Below are positions 9,990 to 19,557 of a stretch of DNA of 33,549 bases, piece after piece. The stretch's first letter is position 1. Every line of letters starts with the position of its first letter. The DNA is from Candidatus Goldiibacteriota bacterium (lineage in GTDB: Bacteria; Oederibacteriota; PGYV01; DSYL01). The position numbers and the translations under genes were made by a program. The stretch spans positions 5,315 to 38,863 of the forward strand of contig JAGNJD010000020.1 in NCBI GenBank assembly GCA_018000835.1, read 5' to 3'. The notes under the pieces were generated by a model that worked only from the letters and a program-made list of their open reading frames with translations, was not told the DNA's origin and did not search any database.

Positions 9990-11249
9990 ATGTCAATGAC
10001 AATTGCTGAAAAAATACTTGCTGCAAAATCAGGAAAGAAAAAAGTTGAGCCCGGAGAATTAATCATTGCAGACGTTGACATGGTTCTGGCAAACGACGTT
10101 ACTGCACCACTTGCAATAAAAGAATTTAAATCAACCGGTGCAAAAAAAGTTTTTAACAGAAAAAAGATAGCACTGGTCCCGGACCATTTTACGCCGAATA
10201 AAGACATAAAATCTGCAGAGCAGGCGAAAATTTTACGTGATTTTGCCGATGAACAGAAAATAGTTCATTATTATGACCAGGGTCAGGTTGGCATAGAGCA
10301 TGTTTTACTTCCGGAACAGGGCATTGTAGTTCCTGGAGACCTTGTGATAGGCGCAGATTCACACACGTGCACGTATGGGGCTCTTGGCGTGTTTGCAACG
10401 GGCGTTGGTTCAACTGATGCTGCATTTGCAATGCTTACGGGTAAGGCTTGGTTTAAAGTTCCTTCGACTATAAAATTTTTATACAACGGCAGATTAAACA
10501 AATGGGTATATTCAAAAGATCTCATTTTATGGACGATAGGTGACATTGGAGTTGACGGCGCATTATACAGGGCAATGGAATTTTCAGGACCCGTTATTAA
10601 AAAATTGTCAATGGATGCACGCATGACCATGTCAAACATGGCAATAGAAGCAGGCGGGAAAGCAGGCATCATTGAAGCGGATGAGACCACAATAAATTAC
10701 GTAAAAGTAAGGGCATTAAGAAAGTGGAAAATTTACAGGAGCGATAAAGACGCAAAATATGAAAACGTAGTGGAATACGACTGCAGCAGGATAGAGCCGG
10801 TCGTTGCAGTGCCTCATCTGCCTGAAAACGTAAAACCGGTTTCGCAATTGTCAAAAGTAAAAATTGACCAGTCGGTCATTGGTTCATGCACGAACGGCAG
10901 AATGGAAGACATGCTCATTGCGTCAAAAATTTTAAAAGGTAAAAAAGTAAATTCACGGGTCCGCTGCCTTGTTTTTCCTGGTTCCAGGGACGTTTATCTG
11001 ACATGCTTAAAAGAAGGCATTGCAGAAACGTTTGTAAAGGCAGGGGCAGTATTTTCTCCGCCCACCTGCGGCCCGTGTCTTGGCGGACACATGGGAGTGC
11101 TTGCAAAAGGAGAAACTGCAATATCAACCACAAACAGAAATTTCGTAGGCCGCATGGGAAGCCCTGAAAGTTTCGTATATCTTTCAAATCCGGCCGTTGC
11201 AGCAGCAAGTGCAGTGCTTGGCCGTATTGGAAGTCCGGAAGAATTGTAA
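9990..11249 (+). CDS. leuC: 3-Isopropylmalate dehydratase, large subunit
   Basis: 419 aa. The aconitase-family large subunit, which carries the [4Fe-4S] cluster that isomerises 2- to 3-isopropylmalate. Cluster cysteines are visible: Cys300 in [10 protein letters not shown], and Cys360 and Cys363 in [10 protein letters not shown]. The N-terminal part has [10 protein letters not shown] and [13 protein letters not shown]. The length (about 420 aa, not 465) fits the shorter bacterial/archaeal LeuC type that pairs with a short separate LeuD of about 165 aa, as found here. ATG 9990 follows GGAGGC; ATG 9996 is a possible alternative two codons in. The gap to leuA is 16 bp. Confidence 0.95.
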   Translation: MSMTIAEKILAAKSGKKKVEPGELIIADVDMVLANDVTAPLAIKEFKSTGAKKVFNRKKIALVPDHFTPNKDIKSAEQAKILRDFADEQKIVHYYDQGQVGIEHVLLPEQGIVVPGDLVIGADSHTCTYGALGVFATGVGSTDAAFAMLTGKAWFKVPSTIKFLYNGRLNKWVYSKDLILWTIGDIGVDGALYRAMEFSGPVIKKLSMDARMTMSNMAIEAGGKAGIIEADETTINYVKVRALRKWKIYRSDKDAKYENVVEYDCSRIEPVVAVPHLPENVKPVSQLSKVKIDQSVIGSCTNGRMEDMLIASKILKGKKVNSRVRCLVFPGSRDVYLTCLKEGIAETFVKAGAVFSPPTCGPCLGGHMGVLAKGETAISTTNRNFVGRMGSPESFVYLSNPAVAAASAVLGRIGSPEEL

Positions 11250-11332
11250 AAATACGCCAATAAAATATAGGAATTTTATATTGTTTGAAGTGTTTGATGA
11301 ACATTGTATATTACTAAATACCGGAGGTTACT

Positions 11333-11836
11333 ATGATAAAAGGCAGGGTCTGGAAATTCGGAGACGACGTGGATACAGATGCAATAATTCCTGCTCGTTA
11401 TTTAAATACGTCTGACCCAAAAGAACTTGCAGCCCACGTTATGGAAGATGCAGACAAGGATTTTTCAAAAAAGGTAAAGAACGGCGACATCATAGTTGCT
11501 GGAAAAAATTTTGGCTGTGGTTCTTCAAGGGAACATGCGCCGCTTGCAATAAAAAGTGCCGGCATATCCTGCGTGATTGCCAGGGATTTTGCAAGAATTT
11601 TTTACAGGAATTCGTTTAACATCGGACTTCTGATTTTTGAATCGAAGGAGGCATCAAAGGAAACGGAGCAGGGAGACGAACTTGAAATTTTTCCGGAAGA
11701 AGGATTGATTAAAAATCTTACAAAGTCAAAAGAGTATAAAGTAAAGCCGATACCTGATTTTATGCAGGAACTCATAAAAACAGGCGGACTTATGAACTAT
11801 GCAAAAAAATTTTTAAAAACAAGGAGCACAAAATGA
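11333..11836 (+). CDS. leuD: 3-Isopropylmalate dehydratase, small subunit
   Basis: 167 aa, the short LeuD swivel-domain subunit that completes the active site of LeuC. It has the diagnostic [15 protein letters not shown] at the N-terminus and the substrate-binding loop [14 protein letters not shown]. The start follows CCGGAGG at 11323-11329. The stop overlaps the leuB start (ATGA at 11833), so the two are translationally coupled. Confidence 0.95.
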   Translation: MIKGRVWKFGDDVDTDAIIPARYLNTSDPKELAAHVMEDADKDFSKKVKNGDIIVAGKNFGCGSSREHAPLAIKSAGISCVIARDFARIFYRNSFNIGLLIFESKEASKETEQGDELEIFPEEGLIKNLTKSKEYKVKPIPDFMQELIKTGGLMNYAKKFLKTRSTK

Positions 11837-12897
11837 GCAAAACTTACAACATTGCGGTCATTGGCGGTGACGGGACCGGACCGGAAGTGATAGCAGAAGG
11901 AATAAAAGTTTTAAAAGCAGCAGGAGAAAAATACGGAGTAAAATTTAATTTTACGGATTATGATTTTGGCGGGGAACGTTATCTGAGAACCGGAGAGACG
12001 CTGCCTGATTCCGCAATAGAGGAATTTAAAAAACACAACGCAATTTATCTCGGTGCAATCGGACATCCTGACGTAAAACCGGGTATACTTGAACCCGGCA
12101 TACTTCTTAAACTTCGTTTTTCCCTTGACCAATACATAAATTTAAGGCCGGTAAAATTATATCCCAACGTGGATTGCCCGTTAAAAGACAAAAAACCGGA
12201 AGATATTGATTTTGTCGTCATCCGTGAAAATTGCGGCGGTATTTATACTTCTCAGGGCGGAGTATCAAAAAAGGGAACGCCAAACGAGATTGCTTCACAA
12301 CTTATGATTTATTCGCGTTTTGAGGTCGACAGATGCATAAAATATGCATATGAATATACAAAAAAGAGGAACAAGGATAAAAAATTAACTCTTGTCCATA
12401 AAACGAACGTTTTAACTCATTGCGGTGATTTATGGTTAAGGGCATTTAAGGAAATGGGAGATAAGTATTATCCCGAAATTCAGCAGGATTATGCACACGT
12501 GGATGCAACTACAATGTGGTTCGTAAAAAATCCCGAGTTTTTTGACGTATTAGTTACTGAAAACATGTTTGGTGATATCATTACGGATCTGGCTGCAATT
12601 ATACAGGGTGGTCTGGGCATTGCAGCCGGCGGAAACATAAATCCGGAAGGCGTTTCAATGTTTGAACCAATAGGCGGTTCTGCACCGAAATATGCCGGTA
12701 AAAACGTAATAAATCCGCTTGCAGCGATATGTGCAGGCGGCATGATGATGGAAACTCTTGGTGAGGAAAAGATTGCCAGGGCAATAGATAACGCAGTTTT
12801 AACGTCACTGAGTTCTGGAAAAATCAAATCGTTATCCGCGGGTAAAATGGGAATGGGAACAAAAGAGGTAGGCGATTTGATAGCAAGCCTCGTCTAA
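11833..12897 (+). CDS. leuB: 3-Isopropylmalate dehydrogenase
   Basis: 354 aa. It oxidises and decarboxylates 3-isopropylmalate to 4-methyl-2-oxopentanoate. The N-terminal [13 protein letters not shown], the substrate region [19 protein letters not shown] and the metal/substrate motif [20 protein letters not shown] are those of the isocitrate/isopropylmalate dehydrogenase family. [19 protein letters not shown] is the nucleotide-binding part. The sub-family, with [16 protein letters not shown] and GGIYTSQGG, overlaps with enzymes sometimes annotated as tartrate dehydrogenase. The position after leuCD makes LeuB the sensible call. The start overlaps the leuD stop by 4 nt. Confidence 0.92.
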   Translation: MSKTYNIAVIGGDGTGPEVIAEGIKVLKAAGEKYGVKFNFTDYDFGGERYLRTGETLPDSAIEEFKKHNAIYLGAIGHPDVKPGILEPGILLKLRFSLDQYINLRPVKLYPNVDCPLKDKKPEDIDFVVIRENCGGIYTSQGGVSKKGTPNEIASQLMIYSRFEVDRCIKYAYEYTKKRNKDKKLTLVHKTNVLTHCGDLWLRAFKEMGDKYYPEIQQDYAHVDATTMWFVKNPEFFDVLVTENMFGDIITDLAAIIQGGLGIAAGGNINPEGVSMFEPIGGSAPKYAGKNVINPLAAICAGGMMMETLGEEKIARAIDNAVLTSLSSGKIKSLSAGKMGMGTKEVGDLIASLV

Positions 12898-12933
12898 TCA
12901 TATAAAAATACACAAAAAGGAGTAGAAAGAAAA

Positions 12934-13950
12934 ATGGCAAAAGAATATAACGTTGCAATAATGGGAGCCACAGGAGCAGTCGGAGAGATAATGAGGGATA
13001 TTCTTGAAGAAAGGAAATTTCCGGTAAAAAGCATAAAATTTCTTGCATCAGAACGTTCAAAAGACAAAAAAATGACGTTTAAGGGCAGGGAACATAAGGT
13101 GGAGGTTTTATCTCCGGAATCGTTTAAAGGAGTAGACATAGTACTTGCGTCGGCAGGTGCATCCATTTCAAAGGAATATGTAAAACACATTCTTGGAGCG
13201 GGAGCTCTTTTGATAGACAATTCCTCTGCATTCAGGATGGAGCCGGACGTTCCACTGGTAGTGCCTGAGATAAATCCGGAAGATTGCAGGTTAAACAAGG
13301 GCATTATTTCAAATCCCAACTGCACCACTATTATAATGATAGTCCCTTTAAAACCAATTCATGACGCAGCAAAGATAAGAAGGATTGTATGTTCTACTTA
13401 TCAGGCAGCGTCTGGTGCAGGTGCAAAGGCAATGGCAGAACTGGAACAGCAGGCACGTGACTGGGCAGCAGGAAAAGATTTAAAAGTGGAAAAATTTCCA
13501 TATCAGATTTTGTTTAACGTAATTCCGCACATTGACGTTTTTATGGATGACGGATATACAAAGGAAGAAATAAAGGTAATAAATGAGACAAGGAAAATAA
13601 TGCACGAACCGGGGATGAAAATAACAGCAACTACGGTAAGGGTTCCGGTGTTACGGGCGCATTCCGAATCGGTAAATATAGAAACCGAAAAAAAATTAAC
13701 GGCAGACGAGGTAAGAAAAATTTTATCAAAAGCACCCGGAGTTACTGTGGAGGATGACCCAAAGAATAAAAAATATCCAATGCCTCTTTTTGTTTCGGGC
13801 AGGGATAATGTTTACGTCGGCAGAATAAGGAAAGACGGTTCAAATGACAATGGTATAAATTTATGGATTGTTGGCGACCAGTTACGCAAAGGTGCTGCCT
13901 TAAATGCGGTTCAGATAGCGGAAATTGTGCAAAGGGAAGGATTAAAATAA
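12934..13950 (+). CDS. asd: Aspartate-semialdehyde dehydrogenase
   Basis: 338 aa. It reduces aspartyl phosphate to aspartate semialdehyde, feeding lysine, threonine, methionine and, through threonine, isoleucine. The N-terminal NADP motif is MGATGAVGE. The catalytic Cys130 lies in SNPNCTTIIM and the catalytic His in RAHSESVNIE. YQAASGAGAKAMAELEQQ is typical of the Gram-positive/archaeal-like Asd subgroup. AAAAGGAG precedes ATG 12934, with 36 bp after leuB. Its place in a branched-chain operon makes sense as the supply of threonine-derived 2-oxobutanoate, although no threonine deaminase gene is in the window. Confidence 0.95.
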   Translation: MAKEYNVAIMGATGAVGEIMRDILEERKFPVKSIKFLASERSKDKKMTFKGREHKVEVLSPESFKGVDIVLASAGASISKEYVKHILGAGALLIDNSSAFRMEPDVPLVVPEINPEDCRLNKGIISNPNCTTIIMIVPLKPIHDAAKIRRIVCSTYQAASGAGAKAMAELEQQARDWAAGKDLKVEKFPYQILFNVIPHIDVFMDDGYTKEEIKVINETRKIMHEPGMKITATTVRVPVLRAHSESVNIETEKKLTADEVRKILSKAPGVTVEDDPKNKKYPMPLFVSGRDNVYVGRIRKDGSNDNGINLWIVGDQLRKGAALNAVQIAEIVQREGLK

Positions 13951-13980
13951 AAAGTAACGTTTTAAATCCGGAGGTTTAAA

Positions 13981-15270
13981 ATGATCCCACGATATACATT
14001 AAAAGAAATGGGACAGTTATGGAGTGAAGAGGCAAAATTTCAGTCATGGCTCGACGTTGAAATTGCAGTTTGTGAAGCGTGGGCTAAATACGGAAAGATA
14101 CCAAAAAAAGACCTTGCTATAATAAAAAAGAAAGCAAAGTTTAACGTAAAGGAAATAGAAAACATAGAGATGGAAGTAAGGCATGACATGATTGCTTTTT
14201 TAACTGATGTTTCAACGCACGTCGGTAAATCGTCGCGGTATATTCATATGGGACTTACTTCTTCCGACGTCCTGGATACTGCCATGGCTCTGCGGCTCGT
14301 GAAATCATGCGACATTATCATTGAAGATTTGCAGGATTTCATAAAAACCTTAAAAAAGGTTGCGATTAAACATAAAATGACTTTAATGATAGGCAGAACG
14401 CATAACATTCATGCGGAACCGATTACCTTTGGACTGAAAGTCCTCGTATGGTATTTTGAGATGAAAAGAAATCTGAGCAGATTTATGAATGCAAAGAAGG
14501 ACATTGCGGTTGGCAAGTTATCAGGCGCGGTTGGTAATTATGCGCACATCCCGCCTCACATAGAGGCAGATGCATTAAAGAGGTTAAATTTAAAAAGGGT
14601 GGAAGCTGCAAATCAGGTAATGCAGCGCGACAGATATGCTTTTTTGATGTCAACCCTTGCAATTATTGCAGGGACAATAGAAAAAATAGCAACGGAAATA
14701 AGAAATCTGCAGCATACAGAAATACTCGAAGTTGAAGAACCATTTGCAGAAGGACAAAAAGGTTCGTCTGCAATGCCGCATAAAAGAAATCCGGTTGTAT
14801 CCGAGCAATTATGCGGTCTTGCCCGGCTTGTCAGAACCAATGCTTTTGCATCGTATGAGAACATTGCATTGTGGCATGAGAGGGACATTTCCCATTCATC
14901 GGTAGAACGCATTATAATTCCGGATAATCTTACGCTGATTAATTACATGTTAAATAAGATTGACTGGATAATTGATAATTTGAACGTGTATCCTGAAAAT
15001 ATGTTGAAAAATCTGAACGAATTGAAAGGACTTGTGTTTTCCCAGCAGGTGATGCTTGCCCTGGTTCATAAAGGTATTACCAGGGAAGAAGCATATAAAA
15101 TAGTCCAGACAATTGCAATGAAAATATGGAAAGATAGAAAAGAAGATTTTCCGACGTTGCTAAAAAAAGACATCTCTATCAGGAAATATTTCGGAGACAG
15201 GGAAATAGACGCAATATTTGATTACAATTATTTTTTAAAAAACGTTGATGAAATTTTTAAAAGGGTATAA
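13981..15270 (+). CDS. purB: Adenylosuccinate lyase
   Basis: 429 aa, full length for the bacterial short form. It splits SAICAR and adenylosuccinate, releasing fumarate, in purine synthesis. It has the fumarase/aspartase superfamily signature GSSAMPHKRNPV (from Gly261) with the catalytic Ser loop, MGLTSSDVLDTA near residue 90 and GRTHNIHAEPITFG near 138, which holds the catalytic His. RBS CCGGAGG lies just upstream, with 30 bp after asd. It has no metabolic link to branched-chain synthesis except that purine and aspartate metabolism share aspartate and fumarate. Co-transcription is inferred from spacing only. Confidence 0.95.
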   Translation: MIPRYTLKEMGQLWSEEAKFQSWLDVEIAVCEAWAKYGKIPKKDLAIIKKKAKFNVKEIENIEMEVRHDMIAFLTDVSTHVGKSSRYIHMGLTSSDVLDTAMALRLVKSCDIIIEDLQDFIKTLKKVAIKHKMTLMIGRTHNIHAEPITFGLKVLVWYFEMKRNLSRFMNAKKDIAVGKLSGAVGNYAHIPPHIEADALKRLNLKRVEAANQVMQRDRYAFLMSTLAIIAGTIEKIATEIRNLQHTEILEVEEPFAEGQKGSSAMPHKRNPVVSEQLCGLARLVRTNAFASYENIALWHERDISHSSVERIIIPDNLTLINYMLNKIDWIIDNLNVYPENMLKNLNELKGLVFSQQVMLALVHKGITREEAYKIVQTIAMKIWKDRKEDFPTLLKKDISIRKYFGDREIDAIFDYNYFLKNVDEIFKRV

Positions 15271-15282
15271 AAGGAGGCGGGC

Positions 15283-16041
15283 ATGAAAAAAATCTTTTTA
15301 CTTATTTTTTGTCTATTCTTGTTTAGAAACGTTTATTGCGACGTTACCGGAAACGTTGAAGGTGCTGAAATCAGTTTCTATGACGGGACGACAAAAGTGG
15401 CGACGTGGAGATTGTCTGCTGCCGGCGTTTTTAAATACGAAGGTGAACTTATCAATGGGGAAATAATGATGTCCTCCGGAGAAAAAGAAAACATAATTAC
15501 GACCGTTTATAAAATAAAAAACAACGTCATACAGGATGGAATTTATACGTGGAAATACGCAACCGGTGAGATGGCAGGGGAAGAAATTTTCAGCAAAGGT
15601 AAATTAAACGGTGAATTCAGATGGTATTATAAAAACGGCAAAGTCTCGCGAACCGGCGCTTACAAGGATGGAAGAAAAGACGGGGAATTTAAATGGTATT
15701 TTGAATCAGGCGAAATAGCACAGGAAGGCAATTATAAATACGGTTTAAAAAACGGAACGTTTAAAATATATTACGATAACGGCCAGATAAAAGAGATAAT
15801 TACTTTTGTTGACAATAAGAGAAACGGATTATACCAGCAGTTATACGATACAGGGACGATAAAAATAGACGGTAATTATAAAAACAATTTAAAAGATGGT
15901 AAGTTTATTTTTTATTTTGAAACCGGGGAAGAGGCAGGAATAAAAATTTATAAAAACGGGAAACTGATTTCAGAGCAGGAAAGCAGCGAAGAAGACATAG
16001 ATAATTTTGATTTTAACGATTCCATGCCGTCAGATTTATAA
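15283..16041 (+). CDS. Exported MORN-variant (YwqK-like) repeat protein
   Basis: 252 aa. An N-terminal signal peptide (about 1-19, MKKIFLLIFCLFLF...YC) is followed by about six copies of the MORN_2-type repeat: G-x-(F/Y)-K-x-Y(Y/F)-x-(N/S/T)-G-x, with phrases such as NGEFRWYYKNGK, DGEFKWYFESGE, NGTFKIYYDNGQ and DGKFIFYFETGE. These repeats form a beta-sheet ribbon. Proteins of this type are often annotated as the YwqK family antitoxin, but I see no toxin partner, so an envelope role is more likely. It ends with an acidic tail (SSEEDIDNFD). The start has AAAAGGAGGCGGG, 12 bp after purB, so it is in the same transcriptional run. Confidence 0.8.
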   Translation: MKKIFLLIFCLFLFRNVYCDVTGNVEGAEISFYDGTTKVATWRLSAAGVFKYEGELINGEIMMSSGEKENIITTVYKIKNNVIQDGIYTWKYATGEMAGEEIFSKGKLNGEFRWYYKNGKVSRTGAYKDGRKDGEFKWYFESGEIAQEGNYKYGLKNGTFKIYYDNGQIKEIITFVDNKRNGLYQQLYDTGTIKIDGNYKNNLKDGKFIFYFETGEEAGIKIYKNGKLISEQESSEEDIDNFDFNDSMPSDL

Positions 16042-16060
16042 CTTTTTTTAACAGAGACAA

Positions 16061-17893
16061 ATGAACAGAGCAAACAAAGTCCTGATATCCATACTTTTTT
16101 TACTTGTCATGATAACGATTTTATTTACTGTGAAAATCATCCCTCTTAATCCCGACACCTACTGGCATTTATCATCAGGACGTGAAATAATAAAAAACGG
16201 TGGAATTCCCCAGACGGATAATTTTTCCTTTATAGGACCAAATAAATGGTATGCCCACGAATGGCTTTTTGGCGTTATACTTTATTTAGTTTCAAAAATC
16301 ACAGGACCTGATAATTTATTTTTTTTAAATTTTTTTATATGGATTGTAATTTTTGCTGAATTGTTATTAATTATCAGGAAGAAAACAAATTTGTCGGTTT
16401 TACCGGTCTATCTGCCGTTTTTTCTTGTTTTAATTTATTTATTACAGCAGTTTATCGTATTAAGACCACAGATATTTACGTATATTTTTGTCCTTTATTT
16501 TATTTATGTCCTTGAAAACGAACCTGTAAAGGAGAATGCGGCATTATATTTTTCTCTCCCTTTTGTAACTATTTTATGGGTGAATTTCCATGCCGCAACT
16601 TTTCTGGGCATTTTACTGGTTTTGTGGTATCTGTCGTATTACGTGATAAAAAAAAGAATGTCCGGCATGAAAACGCCGGAATACGGCTTAAAAATGATGG
16701 CTTTTGTATTAGCCGGCGTTATCCTTGCTTCATTTTGCAGTCCGTCAGGACTAAAAGGATTGTTTTTTTTATCAAAAGATAATTTTGTTTTTGTGAAAAA
16801 AAACATACAGGAATGGCAGTATTCTTTTCCGGTAGGAAGCGTAATCGACATAACTTTTTTTGTATTTTTTTATTTTTATGCAACGATGTTTTTTATTTTA
16901 CTGCTTTATAATTTAAAAACAAAAGACAGGGAGAAAAAAACGGAATTGATAAACAATCTTATGCTTACATTAATTTTTTTCGTCCCGTCAATTCTCGCAA
17001 TAAGAAACATCCCGCTGTTTCTGCTGGTTTCTTTTCCTGTTTTTATTTATTACATTAACGATGCATTTCAAAATCAGATTGTAAATGACGAAAAACCGGA
17101 TAAAATCGGCATACAGAAATTTTTTGCAGTTATAACGGCAACGCTTATAATGCTGGTTCTGGCTTATTCCATAGTCGTTTATAATTCGCCGAAAAAAAGA
17201 TTTTATCCCGAAGATGCCATAAGATACGTAAAGGAAAATAACCCCAGACCAAATATTTTTTCGGACATGTTATGGGCTGGTTTCCTTGAATATTATTTAT
17301 ATCCTGATTATAAGGTCATGCTTACCGGCAGGTTTAATTATGACACAAATTTACTATCTGATTATTCGGATATCAATAACGGGATTAACGGTTTTCTGGA
17401 TAAAATAAAGAAATATAACTTAAAAACATTTTTACTCGGCTATCGTTCGCCCATAATAAGTAAATTGACGGATTTAAATTACGGAGTGACGTATTTTGAC
17501 GACGTTGTTTTAGTGCTGGAAGAGAAGCATAACGGCGTTAATTATTTTAAATACGTCCGTCCTTATGACGAAAATAATTTTTACGATAAAAATAATTACG
17601 AAAAATCGTTGCACGAATTAAACGATTTTATGAATAAATATCCGTCTGAAAAAGTTATGTTTATGTATGCCCTGATTTTACTTGACGGGGAAAAAGAAAA
17701 AGCCGTTAAATTCCTTGAAAATGGCGTAAAAACGCATGAGAAATATTATTCTTTGTATAACCTGCTCGGGGCAGTTTATTTTGAAAATAAGGATTATAAA
17801 AGAGCGTTAAAAATGCTAAAATTGTCGAAGAAAAAAAATAATTACATTAATCGGATGATAAAAGAACTGAAAAAAATAATAAAAGAAGGATGA
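16061..17893 (+). CDS. Polytopic GT-C-like membrane protein with TPR tail
   Basis: 610 aa. About 9-11 transmembrane helices occupy residues 5-375. The first loop holds NPDTYWHLSSGR (Asp32) and, further on, FIGPNKWYAHEWLFG (His66-Glu67). This DTxWHL...HEWL pattern marks a large uncharacterised bacterial membrane-protein group. An acidic first extracytoplasmic loop after TM1 is what lipid-sugar-dependent GT-C glycosyltransferases use for catalysis, so a sugar-transfer role is a reasonable inference, not proven. Residues about 380-510 form a non-membrane domain, and about 520-605 resemble TPR helices (VMFMYALILLDGEKEKAVKFL, LYNLLGAVYFENKDYKRALK). The ribosome site is weak (AGAGAC). The next gene starts 4 bp after the stop. 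Confidence 0.75.
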   Translation: MNRANKVLISILFLLVMITILFTVKIIPLNPDTYWHLSSGREIIKNGGIPQTDNFSFIGPNKWYAHEWLFGVILYLVSKITGPDNLFFLNFFIWIVIFAELLLIIRKKTNLSVLPVYLPFFLVLIYLLQQFIVLRPQIFTYIFVLYFIYVLENEPVKENAALYFSLPFVTILWVNFHAATFLGILLVLWYLSYYVIKKRMSGMKTPEYGLKMMAFVLAGVILASFCSPSGLKGLFFLSKDNFVFVKKNIQEWQYSFPVGSVIDITFFVFFYFYATMFFILLLYNLKTKDREKKTELINNLMLTLIFFVPSILAIRNIPLFLLVSFPVFIYYINDAFQNQIVNDEKPDKIGIQKFFAVITATLIMLVLAYSIVVYNSPKKRFYPEDAIRYVKENNPRPNIFSDMLWAGFLEYYLYPDYKVMLTGRFNYDTNLLSDYSDINNGINGFLDKIKKYNLKTFLLGYRSPIISKLTDLNYGVTYFDDVVLVLEEKHNGVNYFKYVRPYDENNFYDKNNYEKSLHELNDFMNKYPSEKVMFMYALILLDGEKEKAVKFLENGVKTHEKYYSLYNLLGAVYFENKDYKRALKMLKLSKKKNNYINRMIKELKKIIKEG

Positions 17894-17897
17894 TTTT

Positions 17898-19457
17898 ATG
17901 AAGGATTTAAAAATAGAATTTAACGAACAGTTTAATAAAGCACTGGACGTCATGGAAAATACTTCAAAAAATGCGTTTATTACCGGTAAGGCAGGAACCG
18001 GCAAATCAACTTTACTTAATTATTTTAAGGATACGACAAAAAAGCAGATAGTAGTTCTTGCACCAACCGGGGTTGCAGCGGTTAACATAGGCGGACAGAC
18101 AATTCATTCATTTTTTGGTTTTAAGCCGGACGTTACCGTCCAAAAAGTAAAAGAGATGGAGTTAAAAAACAGATCCGCAAAAATTTATAAAAATCTGGAT
18201 GCGATAATCATAGATGAAATATCAATGGTCCGGGCAGACCTGCTTGATTGCGTTGACATATTTTTGAGAAAACACAGCAGGTCAAAAGAACTTCCGTTTG
18301 GCGGAATTCAGATGATATTTTTTGGTGATTTGTATCAATTACCCCCCGTAGTTACAAAAATGGAAAAAGAAATTTTCAGCACGCATTATAAAAGTCCTTA
18401 TTTTTTTGAAGCCGACGTTTTTAAAAATTTTTCGATGGAATTCATTGAACTGGAAAAAATTTACAGGCAGAAAGACGAAAAATTCATAGAAATTTTAAAC
18501 GCAATAAGAAATAATACGATAAACGAAAAACAAATTTCTTTTTTAAACTCTCGCGTAAATGCAGAAACAAAAGGCAGCGATGATTTTAAAATATATCTTA
18601 CGACGATAAACAAAAAAGCAGACGACATAAATAATGTATATTTAAGAGATATTAATTCCGACGTTAAAACCTATCAGGCAGAAATACAGGGTAATTTTGA
18701 CAAATCCTATTTCCCTGCAGAAGCCGCGCTAAACATAGCAGCAGGAGCGCAGGTAATGCTGCTAAATAACGATTCTTCCGGCAGATGGATAAACGGGACG
18801 GTTGGAAAGATATCAAAAATAAAAAAAAGTAAAAAATACAACGTTGACATTATATATGTTAAATTAAGCGACGATTCATTAGTGGAAGTGATGCCGTATA
18901 CGTGGGAGATATTTGAATATAAATACAATGAAGAAAAGAAAATGATTGAAACAAAAACGGCAGGGACGTTTACGCAATATCCCGTAAAACTTGCATGGGC
19001 CATAACGATACATAAAAGTCAGGGGAAAACTTTTAATAACGTTGTCATAGATTTCAGCAGAGGAACTTTTGCACATGGTCAGGCATACGTGGCGCTTAGC
19101 AGATGCACGTCTTTGGATGGCATAGTCCTTGAAAGACCATTCAGGAAGTCGGATATAATAATGGACTGGAAAATAATAAAATTTTTAACCGAATACCAGT
19201 ATAAATTATCCGAAAAAAACATATCCATTCAGGATAAAACCAAAATGATTGAAAACGCGATAGAAAACGGCAGAAAAATTGAAATAGTTTATTTAAAAAG
19301 AACGGATGAAAAGTCAAAACGAATAATAAAGCCGGTTGAAATCGGAAAAATGACCTACATGGAAAAGTCGTTTCTCGGGTTAAAGGCATATTGCATGAAA
19401 AGAAAGGAAGAAAGGGTATTTCGCGTTGACAGAATTCTCGAAATAAACGTTTTATAA
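17898..19457 (+). CDS. PIF1-family helicase fused to a C-terminal WYL domain
   Basis: 519 aa. A superfamily 1B helicase: Walker A GKAGTGKST (30-38), motif Ia VLAPTGVAAVNIGGQTIHSFF, Walker B IIIDEISM (Asp106, Glu107), FFGDLYQLPPV (motif III) and the late motifs ITIHKSQGKTFNNVVID and AYVALSRC. The last ~68 residues (about 451-519) read as a WYL domain: NGRKIEIVYLKR, IKPVEIG, SFLGLKAYCMKRKEERVFRVDRI. WYL domains bind ligands or nucleic acid and often control their partner. A helicase-WYL architecture is known for some bacterial PIF1 proteins, for example from Thermotoga elfii. The likely role is unwinding of structured DNA in replication or repair, with modulation by the WYL domain. It follows the membrane protein after 4 bp. 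Confidence 0.9.
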   Translation: MKDLKIEFNEQFNKALDVMENTSKNAFITGKAGTGKSTLLNYFKDTTKKQIVVLAPTGVAAVNIGGQTIHSFFGFKPDVTVQKVKEMELKNRSAKIYKNLDAIIIDEISMVRADLLDCVDIFLRKHSRSKELPFGGIQMIFFGDLYQLPPVVTKMEKEIFSTHYKSPYFFEADVFKNFSMEFIELEKIYRQKDEKFIEILNAIRNNTINEKQISFLNSRVNAETKGSDDFKIYLTTINKKADDINNVYLRDINSDVKTYQAEIQGNFDKSYFPAEAALNIAAGAQVMLLNNDSSGRWINGTVGKISKIKKSKKYNVDIIYVKLSDDSLVEVMPYTWEIFEYKYNEEKKMIETKTAGTFTQYPVKLAWAITIHKSQGKTFNNVVIDFSRGTFAHGQAYVALSRCTSLDGIVLERPFRKSDIIMDWKIIKFLTEYQYKLSEKNISIQDKTKMIENAIENGRKIEIVYLKRTDEKSKRIIKPVEIGKMTYMEKSFLGLKAYCMKRKEERVFRVDRILEINVL

Positions 19458-19474
19458 TTATGAAATACAAATTA

Positions 19475-19502
19475 TTGACAAAAATTTTTTTTTATATATA
19501 AT
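19475..19502 (+). promoter_or_regulatory. Sigma-70-type promoter for the 148-aa gene
   Basis: A perfect TTGACA (19475-19480), a 16-bp AT-only spacer and a perfect TATAAT (19497-19502). A second TATAAT overlaps at 19502-19507. It starts a new transcription unit just after the helicase gene. Downstream, two Shine-Dalgarno-like sequences occur: AGGAGG at 19527-19532, abutting an ATG-GGA-GCC-TAA mini-frame, and AAGGAGG before the real start. Confidence 0.75.
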
Positions 19503-19557
19503 ATAATGTATAAAAGTATAAAAATCAGGAGGATGGGAGCCTAAAAAGGAGGAAACA

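Noticed and set aside
15283..16041. Toxin-antitoxin role for the YwqK-like protein
   Set aside because: No toxin partner is adjacent, and it has a signal peptide and MORN-type repeats. The family name alone is not evidence.
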